This document shows, in pieces, positions 22,890 through 34,324 of a stretch of 60,000 nt of DNA. The first letter of the stretch is position 1; each line of letters opens with the position of its first letter. The stretch spans positions 189,129,391-189,189,390 of the forward strand of contig NC_081406.1 of the NCBI RefSeq assembly GCF_030272615.1, read 5' to 3'. This DNA comes from Cryptomeria japonica. Lineage: Eukaryota; Streptophyta; Pinopsida; Cupressales; Cupressaceae. The notes under the pieces were generated by a model. It was not told the origin of the DNA, ran no database searches, and was given only the letters and a program-made list of their open reading frames with translations. A program made the position numbers and the translations under genes.

Positions 22890-24293
22890 AGGCATTACCT
22901 TCTAGGGAAAGCATTTGAGCTGAAGATAGATCACTTGGGATTGAAGTACATCTTTACACAACCTAAATCTAATGAAAGATAGAGAAGGTGGCTTGAGTTC
23001 CTAAGTGAGTATGATTTTGGTATTGAATATATAAAGGGAAAGGAAAACAGAGTAGCCAATGCTCTCAGTCGAAGAAGACATCTTTCTACTATGGTTACAA
23101 TAAGGTCAAATTTGAAGCAACAAGTGTTACATAATATTCTAAGAGATGAACATTATGAAATGATTAAACAAGCCTTAGAGTTTGATCCTTCATATCATCA
23201 ATTTGATGGATATGTGATGGAACCTGATATTATTTTGAGATACCAAAGGAGAATGTATATTTTTGAAGAAGGAGACTTCAGGAAGATGATCTTGCATGAG
23301 GTGCATAATACACCTTACTCAAGACATCCTGGAGTTACAAAGATGGTAGTTGAGTTGAGGACTTTGTATTTTTTGGCCTAAACTGAGGAAACATGTGATA
23401 GAGTATGTGGCACAATGCTTGAAATGCTAGCGAGTGAAAGATGAGCATTTTCATCTAGTAGGACTTTTATTTCAACATATCATACCTAAGTATAAGTGGC
23501 AAGTGATCAACATGGATTTTATCCAGGGATTACCTATGAGAAAGAATAAGCATGATACCATCTTAGTAGTTGTTGATAAGTTGACAAAAGTTGCGCATTT
23601 CATACCTAGGAATCTCAAAGATGGGTCATTTATTCTTGCAAAGAAATTTATGCAAGAGATATTCCGATTGCATGGTGTACCAAAAACTATTATATCTGAT
23701 AGGAATACTAGGATGACATCTATATTTTGGATGACACTAAATGTAGCTTTGGGAACTAGATTGAATTTCAGTTTGGCATATCATCCTCAGATAGATGGCC
23801 AATTAGAAAGGGTTAATCAGGTAGTAGAGGATCTCCTACAGATGTACTGCATGGATCAAAAGTAAAAGTGGGAGAAATTTTTGCCATTGGTTGAGTTTTC
23901 TTATAGAAACTCATTTCATGCATCATTAGGGATGGCACCTTTTGAGGAACTCTATGGATAGAAGTGTCGCACACCCATTTGTTGGGATAAGATGGAAGAT
24001 AGGATCATCATTAGTCCTGATTTTCTCAAAGAAATGAATGAGCAGATGAAGTTGATTAAGAGTAGGTTGAAGGAGGCAGATGCTAGACAAAAGAGCTATG
24101 CTGATAGAAATAGGACTTTTAGATAGTTTTCTATGGGAGATAAAGTCTTTTTGAGGGTTAAGCCTCATAAGATATCTATCTCATTTGGTAAATCATCAAA
24201 GTTGGTACCAAGATATATGGGACCCTTTGATGTGTTGGAAGTTATTAATCCAGTTGCTAATAGATTAGCTTTACCACCTGATCTAGCTTGAAT
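22890..24293 (+). pseudogene. Chromovirus pol, end of RNase H and integrase
   Basis: It resumes at HYLLGKAFELKIDHLGL and the RNase H tail GKENRVANALSR. Integrase follows, with a His-His/Cys-Cys finger (EVHNTPYSRH, then CLKC in a shifted frame near 23420). The DDE core shows INMDFIQGLP, IISDRNTRMT and DGQLERVNQV. The C-terminal part has YMGPFDVLEV (GPY/F type). Stops sit near 22980, 23381, 23430, 23863, 23959 and 24123, with one frameshift near 23370. At 24294 it is cut by a 4.5 kb solo LTR and continues at 28833. It is not functional. Confidence 0.88.
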
Positions 24294-27200
24294 TGTAATG
24301 CCCACCAAAATACCCTAGAGAAACTAAACATCTAACATACTATTGGAGATAAAAATAAGAATTATTAACATCTATGAACAACTAAATTAACACATAACAT
24401 CTCCATATAACTACATTCATTAACCATTTAGCCATTATGAACATGCATCATTACACATTTCATAAATTTACACAAGCAGAAATAACATAACATCATTAAC
24501 CTTTCCTTAGGGTAATTCAACGTCACTACTTAATTAACTACCATAATGACATCCTACTCACATGATAAACATATTCCATCTTGATTTAATGCATCATATT
24601 CAATTCCTAACCATGTGATTTGTAACCTACTAGATTATCTATCCATAATGATATGTATATCATTCTTCCACTCTACTAGCATGTTATATTCCTTCTTTAA
24701 AATGTAAGACAACCCCTTAATACACTCATTTTATGCACCAAATACAAATGTGTTTTAACCCATCATTTCCTATCTGCATGCTCTTTATCTTTTCCATAAT
24801 AATACAATCCTAATGCATAGGTATAATCCATCTCTACCAATCCATTTTAACATACTTCAATTGCATCTAATACTAACATTATCATCTTCTTTATGCAATC
24901 TTCTTATTTACAATCCCTTACATGATAAGTATAACTTCCTTCTATCAATGCATCTATATAAATCATTCATCTTCACTAGATCTAGTTAACATCTTCTAAC
25001 ATATTCATTTCTTACATCACGGTTAACCTCTTCTACGGTTTCTTTACATTCTAATTTTCGTCCTAAACATTCCATAGAATAATGTAATTAAATTACAATG
25101 CAAATCTATTTATATTTCAATCATAATCCATTTTAATTCCAAGGTACATAAGATCACATCCATAAAATAATACAATTACATCCCTAATGTCTCATTACAA
25201 TTTATGACATAGTCCTAATTTCCAATTACAACCTTCTTATAATTACAAGTACATAAAATACATCATGAGCATAGCTCTGCCTACTACAAGATCCCAAATA
25301 CTACATACAAGAATATTACATTACATAAATTCCATCATATTCATTACAAAAATCTGCTACAAGGTACATCCATAGTCATCATAAAGAAGAATCCACATCC
25401 ACGCAAGGAGAATCCAAGAGAACATCCCTATGGCTAAAAGCATCAACCACCCGACCATGTGGAACCAAAGGAACCACCCATGCATTCTAGGAGATGACAC
25501 AAGGTCCCAACACACACTCTAAATCTAAGCTGGCACCTATAGCCAAAGAGGCTAATCACATAATGACTCCCATGCATGAACCAACACAATCCAACAAGAA
25601 TAAACTCCTAGAGGCGTGCAACTCAACAAGTCATAAATGCAACCAATAAGGCATAATCATAAATCATCGAGGAACACATGTAGGGGTGGAGTGTCATCAT
25701 AGGCCATCCTCAAAACATAACAACATAAGGCACTATCCTAATGGACATGTGGAGCCATCTCAACCTATGAGAGATCAAAAGAGATTAACTTGCCATCGCA
25801 ATGGCCTTCTCATGCTTATCCTAAAACACCCTCCCTAAGATCAAGTCATGAGGCTCACATTAATTATTATCTTTATTAATGAATCTAACTACCCAACCCA
25901 TTAACTATTAGGTTATCACTTATTTACAATCGTAGTAAACTCACAATGTGCCCTAGCGGTCTAGACTTCATGCATCCTTACAAGGAACCTCATACAAGCC
26001 TATCTCTTGTGACCTTGGTCATCACATGGAAGCCCACTCCCCCTAACATGGCCCAAACAATAAATGCAACAAGAGGCTCATACCAACAAATAAATCTGAA
26101 ATCATTATCTTCACACAATCACACACACATACATGGTCATCCAAAGGTCATAAAACCAAATAAACATCAAGGAGCCTCATAGCATAGAAATGCATCAATA
26201 AGATAATCAAATCTGCTCATCAAATGAAATAAATATCAACAACAAGGAACATCAACTTGCTGGACTAAGCACAATAAACAACTCTCTACCATGGCTTCTC
26301 AACATGATAGAGGCATAAATCCAACATAAATATTTCTACAACACATGTAACGAAAATAATAAAAGATTCATCAAATATATCAAATGCATAATCTGGAAAT
26401 CATCATAAAACATCCAAAAAGGCCTTTGGTATGAAATCCAAAACTGAAATGACAGATTGCAAATGACAAACTAGAAAAATACTGAAAAAAGATAGTTTAG
26501 CACATACGTTCACTATTCTAGCGCATTCATCAATTCTTTTAATGTATTTATCAATTTTTGAGGTGCATTTGTCCTCTATTCTAGCACATTTATTCACTGT
26601 AGTAGCATGTTTGTTAAACAGATTAGCGCATATATATTAACGTATACACACAGTCTTTTAACGCATTCCTTAAATTTTTTAGCACATTTGTCCCAGAGGA
26701 CAAAAAGTACGAAAAAATGACTAAGTTTTGAACTTAAATTAAAAATATAAGAAAAACAATTAAGTATAAAATCCAAAATGACCAAAGACGCCCAGAAAAG
26801 AAATTTTGAAAGAAACAAACGGAAATTCAAGTGGAAATCTATCGAAGGAAGAATCATCAAATTACCATACACAGATATAAGCTCAAAAACCAAGTACAGG
26901 GACTCACAGAGAGTCTAACAAGGCTAGATAGCTTAAATAAATATTTTAATAACCAAAGAGACAACATAAGTAGCAACTAAAATCATAAATGAAGCCTTCA
27001 GGGAGAACTATCTGTGAAGTTTCTTTCACAGCCAAGCCAGATCCAGAAACTCACAAATTTCCCCTCCTAACTTCAAAATCCATCGAATAAGACAACTGAA
27101 TAACACAAAGGAAACCCAACACTAAATTTCCACACTCCAAAAGCAAGATTCATTCGCAGAAGAGAAATGATGAAAATCGCAGCCGCACTCACGACAAAAC

Positions 27201-28832
27201 CAAACAACCAATAGAAATAAAATATTTTTTCCCCATCCTAAAGTTGAAATTTATAATAAATTTGATGCACATAAATATTTATCTAAAACTATGGTATAAA
27301 CTTTATAATAAATCTTTTTCCCAATTAAAACCCACAAACAACAATTTCTGCAGACACGAAGAATACAAATAAGTAAAAATCTTTACAATAGACAAGAGCA
27401 TCAACATGAAAATAGAAGTTATGGAAGAAATTTGACAAAGAGCTCCAAATCCAAATCCAAACCACAAGCTCCAGCAATCCAAAACCAAACCAAAATCCAA
27501 ATGTTGCAGAAAATCTCCAAGAATGGTAACCCGACAACAAGCCCAGACTGTCGAATAAAAATAAATCCAAAATAAAACTCTAGCCAATAAAAATAAACCA
27601 AAATATAATATTTTCTACCAACCCCATGTTAGGTTACTTTTATATTTTCCATTTCAAATTCAACCAATGAGAATGGAGGGTAGGTGAAAATAATATAAAA
27701 TCTTCTTATACAACTAAGTGAGAAGATATTATTATTTTATTCAAATGTGTTTATACACTCCCACTAATAAATACAAGTCAACTATATAAATAAAACATAA
27801 GCCATAAATAAATTAATTAAATGGGTAAGTTAAAACCAAAAGCTCATAAATAGAATAAAGAGTTAAATAAATATTAAACATCAAATGAACTGCAAATAAA
27901 TAAATAATTAAATAATTAAATATAAATAAAGATTAAACCACCAATATTAAATAAATATTAAACAACAATAAAGATTAAAAAATAAATACCAAATAAATAT
28001 TAAAATCACACAAAGTAAATAAACATAAAATATCAAATAATTAAATACTCAAAGTCAATAAACATTATTAATTATAAAATCACACATCAAGGATCACATA
28101 ATTAGTCTAAGCATAAAGAAATAAATCAACCATCTCTAAACATTCTCACAAACTGAAAGATCAAACTCACTATCTAACGTGGCGAATTACACCAAGATGC
28201 TAATGACACTTGGTGAACATCTTAGACCTAGAGTATGTAAAGGGAACTCATGTCATCTCCGAACCACATAAGCTATTGGAATTAAAGACACACTCAGACC
28301 TATGAAGCCAGGTGGAGTCGATGTCTGGTACCTACAAAATCCCGTAACCACAAAACAACGATACAACATATGCATATATCTCATAACAGATAAGTGATAG
28401 GGAGTCACGATGACACATCTCGCTCGCAATGAGTGATGTGATATTGTCCCTCTGACGAAGACAGTCATACAATAGGAAAACACATCTCATAAACATCTCA
28501 TCGTATGTAATCATGAAATAGGGTTAGTTTAATCATAATCAACATCAAATCCATGATCAACATAATCTATCAATGATCCATCACATAGTAAGCATGTGAA
28601 AATCATCAAATACATATATCCATCAAATCACATGATCAGTAATGATAGTATCAACATCCATATAGATCATCAAAATAGCATATGTACAATAGTGTCTAAC
28701 ATCAATAGTAAGTAACTAAAACACATTAGTAATCATCATCCAAATCATCAAATATAGTCTAGATAAGTCTATCAAGCATGAAATAAAAGTCAACTTTAGT
28801 TAAAAAAAGTCAAGTCAAGGGTGGACACTACA
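24294..28832. mobile_element. 4.54 kb solo LTR, target duplication CGAAT (left copy now TGAAT)
   Basis: It starts TGTAATGCCCACC and ends GGTGGACACTACA, inverse ends that match at 11 of 13 places. The flanks are TGAAT at 24289-24293 and CGAAT at 28833-28837, and the pol frame rejoins exactly when the insert and one copy are removed. No primer site, gag or pol lies inside, so it is a solo LTR left by recombination. It is AT-rich with scattered ATCAA and CATAA phrases. The open frames inside it (for example 26403-26597, 27303-27601 and 28253-28483 on minus) have no recognisable domains. Orientation cannot be told from the sequence. Confidence 0.88.
26490..26715. repeat. Degenerate tandem repeat with TAGCRCATT core
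   Basis: The phrase TAGC(A/G)CAT(T) or AACGCATT recurs about every 30-50 bp (near 26498, 26519, 26582, 26623, 26658 and 26679), each followed by TTTGT or TCATCAAT-like text. This produces the periodic cysteine-rich peptide on the minus strand (KCARIEDKCTSKI and so on). Confidence 0.55.
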
Positions 28833-29095
28833 CGAATCCATAATATTTTCCATGTTTCTTTGTTGAAACCATATTATCCTAATGCATCTCATATTCTTGA
28901 CTGATGATCTTTACAGGTACAGGATCTGGGGGTGGTGCTAGTGGAGCCCATCTAAATCCTAGTTCAGCATAGCGTGAAGCTATGTAGCAGAGATTTCACC
29001 CAATATAAGGTCTAGTGGGATCAATATTCTGAGGATAGTTCTACATGAAAGGATACTAAGACAATTGACCGTCATTTTCCTCATTTTCTTTCTTA
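28833..29095 (+). pseudogene. Chromovirus pol, C-terminal end with chromodomain remnant
   Basis: It continues the integrase C-terminus (RIHNIFHVSLLKPYYPNASH) and then a chromodomain-like tail. The pieces VQDLGVVLVEPI, QYKV and WDQYSEDSST, each separated by stop codons, keep the order of a plant chromovirus chromodomain. This domain tethers integrase to chromatin in intact elements. Here several stops, mostly TAG or TGA in place of glutamine, tryptophan or arginine codons, make it inactive. A frame change lies near 28900. Confidence 0.75.
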
Positions 29096-29891
29096 GAGTA
29101 GTATTTGCTTATTGCATGAGATACCTTGATACTCTGGTTTTGATTCACATATTGTGAACTTGGATAGTGTGGATGCTACTGTTATTGCTTATGTTTTGAT
29201 TTGAGACTATGATGTGTCGTTATTATTTTATGATGTTTGATATACTATTTGCTTATTGATGTTTAACAAGACATTGGGACGATGTCTCTTCCAAGTGAGG
29301 AAGGATGTCATGTAACACTTTTATAAATATTTAATTGCAATAATTAAATTAGGAAAATTGTTTATATTTTATGTTATATGGATGAAATAGAAAAAGAAAA
29401 TGAAATTGAAATGAAATTGAAACTTAAATTCAAATTAGATTGGAATTGGAAATGGAAAATTAAATGCAAATGAATGATTTAAATTGTTTTATCATGAAAA
29501 TTGGGAATTGTCATTGATAATGAACAATCAAGTGCAAGTGAATACAGGAACAGGTGAACATGGATGAAGGCAAGAACTTGGTTCAAGTAGAGTTGTTTTA
29601 GCTTTTTGAAATCAGTATGGAGATGGAATCTCACACACCACAGTAGTTGCATCAAACGCATCTTGCATAAATGAATATTATTTTATACGAAGGATGTATT
29701 TCTACACGACGAGTTAAATTTGTTGCCATTATTTTAAAAATAGATTGATTTAATTCTTTTAAATGATTAAGTGTGTATTTTGATGTTTGTTTGTATATAC
29801 ATTGTTTATGCAGATGGAGTAATCGTCTTCAAAATGAAATAGATGAAGTACAATGTTTATTTATGGTTATATACATATACATATATACATA

Positions 29892-29922
<31 letters not shown>

Positions 29923-29938
29923 ATAGCTATATGTATAT
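29096..29938 (+). other. 3' tail of the chromovirus and left part of a probable 3' LTR
   Basis: Noncoding. AAGTGAGGAAGGATG at 29293-29307 is purine-rich and may be the polypurine tract. TGTAACACTTTTATAAAT at 29311 would then open the element's own 3' LTR. That LTR is cut at 29938 by the next insertion and would resume at 47828 and end AACATTACA at 48247, giving about 1.05 kb. In the other reading this is just the 3' untranslated tail before direct repeat B. I cannot decide between them. Confidence 0.5.
29873..29938. repeat. TA/TG microsatellite, left half, used as insertion site
   Basis: ATATACATATACATATATAC runs into (TG)n and then TATAGCTATATGTATAT. It stops at the TG of the next LTR, and TA/CA repeat resumes on the far side at 47828, so one microsatellite was split by the insertion. 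Confidence 0.8.
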
Positions 29939-30153
29939 TGTAGTGCCCCTACCCCTAGTCAGCTTTGTAAAACCGGTCTGACCTTAGTTCACTTTTTATG
30001 TGGCATTCTTGAATGATTGATTTATCGTGTTGTAATGTTGTAGTCAAATATTGTGATTACTGTGCATACCTGTTAATGTGCTTTTGCATCGATTCTTATG
30101 CAACTTTAATTGTTCTCCTGATTCTTGTTATTAATCTCGAGCTAACACTTTCA

Positions 30154-30160
30154 TTATATA

Positions 30161-30194
<34 letters not shown>
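30154..30194. repeat. (TA)n(TGTA)n microsatellite
   Basis: A short TA run passes into about eight TGTA units. Confidence 0.9.
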
Positions 30195-31121
30195 CTTGTG
30201 TGACTCATGGTTGCAAGAGATTACAGGTACATTACCACCTAGGGGTGAGGTTCGTCTTCATCAGGATTCACAGGGTTGAGTATACCTGTTTCGCCCATAG
30301 AATTTGGGTTAGGTGGTCGTAAAACCCTCATTTCTACCCTAGTCATGCTCAAGTGAGCGTCACCTGTGGTCTGTCAGTTTCCTTTTTTGTTTGGGTTTGC
30401 GAGCCATGTATTTGGTTGGCTTTCTTGGTTTGCATGCCTTGCGTGTGGTAAAAATTGAGTATTTTATCCTAGGTATTTAATTTGATTTAATGTGTTCATT
30501 TACGCATTAGTAATTGAGGAATTAAAATAAATAGGTTTCTTTTATGTGTTTAATCATTAATTAAAAAAAGATCGCTCTATTTATGTTTGTAGCAAGTTTA
30601 ATTTAATGGTTAATTTAAAATCGTAAATTTATTTAGTTTATGCATTTTTTTTTTTTAAAAAAGGAGGATTTAAAGTTATTCGAAATAGAAATAATTTAAT
30701 CCCTTTTGTTTGTTTTTTGGAATAGAAAGGTTAATTTTAATTATTTAAGAAAATCATTTTTTATTAGAAAAGCAAATTTAATTTATATATATATTTGATA
30801 TAGTGTGAAAGATTGATTTTGGGAAATTAATTTAATTAAAATATTTTACCCTCGTCAATATTGTGAAATATAAATGTTAGCTTTGTTAATATTGAGAAAA
30901 TTAAAATTAAATGAGATAGAAGCATTTTAATTTTAAATAGAAAAGCAAGTTATATTATTTGAATAGTTGAAAAGAATGATAATTTTTTTTTAAAGAAGGA
31001 GATTTTTGATGGAGAACATTGGGGGATTTTGGGAAGGGAAGGATTTCTACAGATGCGGGTTGGGCTCTTCTTCAAAATCTTGCTAGGAATGCAAATGAGA
31101 TAGGACTCGAATGCATCTCTT

Positions 31122-31245
31122 GATTTCTTGTGATATTGGGTTTGTCTCTTCAAAAAAAAAAAAATGGTTGTTCTTGAAGATTTCTTGTGATATTGGGTTT
31201 GTCTCTTCAAAAAAAAAAAAATGGTTGTTCTTGAAGATTTCTTGC
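31122..31245. repeat. 57-bp perfect tandem duplication
   Basis: The unit starting GATTTCTTGTGATATTGGG begins at 31122 and 31179, with a partial third start at 31236. The two full units agree at every base I can compare, including a 13-A run, so the duplication is recent. It explains the repeated peptide in the reading frames here. Confidence 0.92.
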
Positions 31246-31690
31246 TTTAAACCTCCACAAATGTTCTTAAATTTAGGTATTAGTTTGGGAATATGGTTGA
31301 TTTTATGGTTCAAGATTGTTTAAATGGAGTAGATAAAGGAGTGTAAATCCATTCTTTTTTTTTGTTGTCTCGGGAAATTACTGAGTCTATGTTTATTTGG
31401 GGGTTTTTGTTTTCAGATTTTCTGAGTGCAATCATATGTCTGAGACTGCAGATTGGGGTTTTTAGCTATTCTTATTTTATGTGTTTGTTGATTTAGTTTT
31501 AAAATCAACTTGGTATTCATGGTCATTCAAAAAAAAATGAAATAAAAATATAGACAACAGTATAGAACCTATGAATGAAGGAAATGGGGGTTTACATTTT
31601 TTTTTAAATTTCATTTATTTCTATTCAAATAAAATTTAAATCGAAATTGTAAAATTAAAAAAAAAGGAAGAAAAGAAATTTTGGGGTTTT

Positions 31691-32035
31691 CGGAGGGGGG
31701 GGGGAGCCAAAGCTCAACCCACGCCCCTCCCCTTTCCGCCCCCCGCAGAGCCGCAGAGGAATCCTTTGTGCCCACCATGGCGGCCGCAGAGCCTCTGCAT
31801 CCACCATGTAGAGGCAGAGGGACTACGTCCACATAAGTGGCCACAACAACCCTGCTCCACAAGGTGGAGGCCGAATGGTCTACGACCCCCATGGTGGTCG
31901 TAGAGACCCCAGCTCTATTGTGTGGAGGCCGAGGGTCTGTGTCCACCATGGTGGCCGCAGGCTCGATGACTAGGGCACATCTGCCCCCACTCCCATGGAT
32001 GGGAGGTGGGCCCACGGCTGCTCTAAGGTTTGCCA
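31691..32035. other. GC-rich island inside the AT-rich LTR
   Basis: About 345 bp is far richer in G and C than everything around it. It contains several copies of a palindrome-like phrase, CCACCATGGTGGCCGCAG and variants (near 31769, 31890 and 31943), alternating with GTGGAGGCCGA. Reading frames of 80 and 141 codons cross it on both strands, but they have no recognisable domain and reflect the composition. It may be the LTR's own regulatory region or a small captured fragment. Confidence 0.6.
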
Positions 32036-32172
32036 CCCTCCATTTTTTTTTTAAATTAATAAAAAAAAAATTGTTTTAACAAAAGAAAAATATAGATATA
32101 TTAAATTTTAAATTAATATATTTTATTATTACTAAAATCTAATTAATATATATTATGAATATATATTAATTA

Positions 32173-32185
32173 ATTAATTATGGAT
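32173..32185. repeat. LINE target-site duplication, left copy
   Basis: ATTAATTATGGAT here is repeated exactly at 40530-40542 on the far side of the LINE. Confidence 0.9.
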
Positions 32186-34324
32186 GAGATTCAAGCTCTG
32201 CAATTTTTTGGTGATATGGATGACAACCGGCAACTTGGGGTTTGGGCAGATGTCACCTAGGATGATCTGCCGCATACCTTGCAATGGGTTTTTACCAAAG
32301 GCAGGTGGGAGGATAAGGCGCTTCTATCTTCGCAACCAGCTCGCAGGACATGGTTCAGGCCGGTGTCTACCTACTTTCAGGGGTTTTTTAAACAACATCA
32401 TAACATTCCTCAAAGGCAAGTTTTTGTGGCTAATTACACTCGACATTCTGAATTTCATGGGGAACAAGGGTAGTGCCAATGGAATCCATCTTTGAAATGG
32501 GGATCTTTTTATGGAAAGAATCATTCATTTGCTTGAGTGGTTGGTTCTCGAGGTGTGGAGAATGAAGCTAGGGTTTCAGCAAAGGTTTCTGGCAAAAAGG
32601 GTACCAATGAGATGGAAACTAGGGTTTCTGTTTCTATGATTCAAGCGGTCGATCAGGTAAATTCAAAACCTAACAATGCTAGCCCTATAAAGGATAAGGT
32701 ATGTCATTCTACTAATCCTCCATCTCACGCTTGGGTACCAATTCCTTGCATTGATCTCCTCGGATCTTATGTTGATAAAAAGGCTTATTCCCTTCATTTG
32801 AATGCTATTATTAGGGAACTTTGGGGGGATCAGATCTGTTTGTCCAAACTTTTTGCTAAGTTACAGAAACGTTGGACAGATATTCATTATTTTCAGCTCC
32901 TTTCATCAAGTTCATTTATTATTGTCTTCGATTCTTATATGATTCGGGATAGGGTTTTGGATTCTCCTCACCACTGGTTTGGGAAGCATTTTCTTTTTTT
33001 TATTGCTTGGAAACCTTTCTATGTTCCTGCTTGGTCAAATAGTAATTTTTCTCCCTTTTGGTTTGGCCTACCTAAGCTTCCCTTTGAATTCATGGATCTT
33101 GACATTCTGCAACAAATTGGCAATTCTTTTGGTACTTTTGTCACATCCAAATTGGATTTTGTAGAGGGGGAGGTTCTGGTAAAAATCTGTGTTTTACTCA
33201 TTACCGAAACTGTTCATCCCCGTACTTGTAATATCAAGTCTCATGATGGGATTTGGAGTCAAAATATAGAGAAATTGGAATCTAAGCTTTTAAAATCTCC
33301 CCTTATTGTAGATGCCCTGTTATTTATGGATTTTAAGAAGAAGCATCAAGTGATGGATCCAATAGATGTGAATCCTAACATTTTATTTCAGTCTCAGCAT
33401 ATTATTGCTAGTGATGGGAAAAACTTGAATAAAGATGATCAGTTGAATTCTATTTAGGTTACTGTTTCTCCTTCCATGAACAAATCAATAAAAATTTCAG
33501 AGCCAATCTCTAACTTTATTAGGAAGGATTCTGAGATTATTTTAAATTGTCTAGGTAAAGTTGACAATTCAAAAAAGATTGTGGCTTCTCCTTTTCACCC
33601 AGTAGCCTTAGATACTTCTAAAAGGGGTAATTTTGGAAAGGCTTCTAAAGGAGAGATTACGTCTGACACGGCCTTAATTGCTCAAATCAAACTTTTAGCC
33701 TCTAATATTTCTGATCTCGGTCCACAACCATTAGATAAGGAATCAAATCTAGGTTTTAATGAGTTATCTGAAGTAGTTGTGCCTGATATAGAGCTAGTAC
33801 AACAAGTGAATGAGTTGTTGAATAATCATGCCCCACATGGAGGGATGGAGGTGACAGATAGAGTTATTTTCTCTATTGATAGCGATTTAGGTGAAATTAA
33901 GTCCTCTCTTCCTATTGGTACAACTTCAAATCCTTTTGACATTTTGGATACTAAAGATGTGGGATTGACTAACAAGCTGATTTCCCCACCACATAATGAT
34001 AAGGACTTGCCAATTGTTCAAACCACTTTGGTTTTGTCCCCTCCTTTTGGTTAACCAAGAAGAGGTAGGCCTCCTAAATTTTCTCGAACTAAGTTAGAAG
34101 TTGCTACTGGGATACATAAGACTCTGTCCCTTTCCCCTGGGTTTGATAAGAGGAAGATGTCACTCTCCTTAGGTAATCAGAAGAAGGGTAAGCTTTAGTT
34201 GTCTAGTCCTCCTGTGACTAGGTTTAGGGCTATTAAAAAGAACTTGCAGAAATGCTTTGGAGACTTTACTAAGTCTCTAGATACTGAGAAGAGGGGAGTT
34301 TCAACCTCCCCTCAAGAGAAATGA
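32180..34324 (+). pseudogene. LINE ORF1 protein (DUF4283-type), broken by stops
   Basis: A single reading frame of about 714 codons has only six stops before its end (near 32258, 32471, 32534, 33455, 34052 and 34196) and no frameshift. The first ATG lies in the target duplication itself (ATGGAT), so the true N-terminus is probably lost. Residues about 170-300 form the DUF4283-like domain common in plant LINE ORF1 proteins, including FDSYMIRDRVLDSPHHW and WFGLPKLPFEFMD. A basic stretch near the end (PRRGRPPKFSR) could bind nucleic acid. It would bind element RNA. The frame ends at TGA 34322-34324, overlapping the ORF2 ATG by two bases. Confidence 0.85.

Noticed and set aside
27303-27601. Three overlapping minus frames rich in Phe, Leu and Trp that could look like membrane proteins
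   Set aside because: Overlapping frames in an AT-rich solo LTR, with no start context or homologue that I recognise.
31611-32079. 141-codon minus frame and 80-codon plus frame over the GC island
   Set aside because: Composition removes stops on both strands; there is no domain, and both frames begin or end in LTR sequence.
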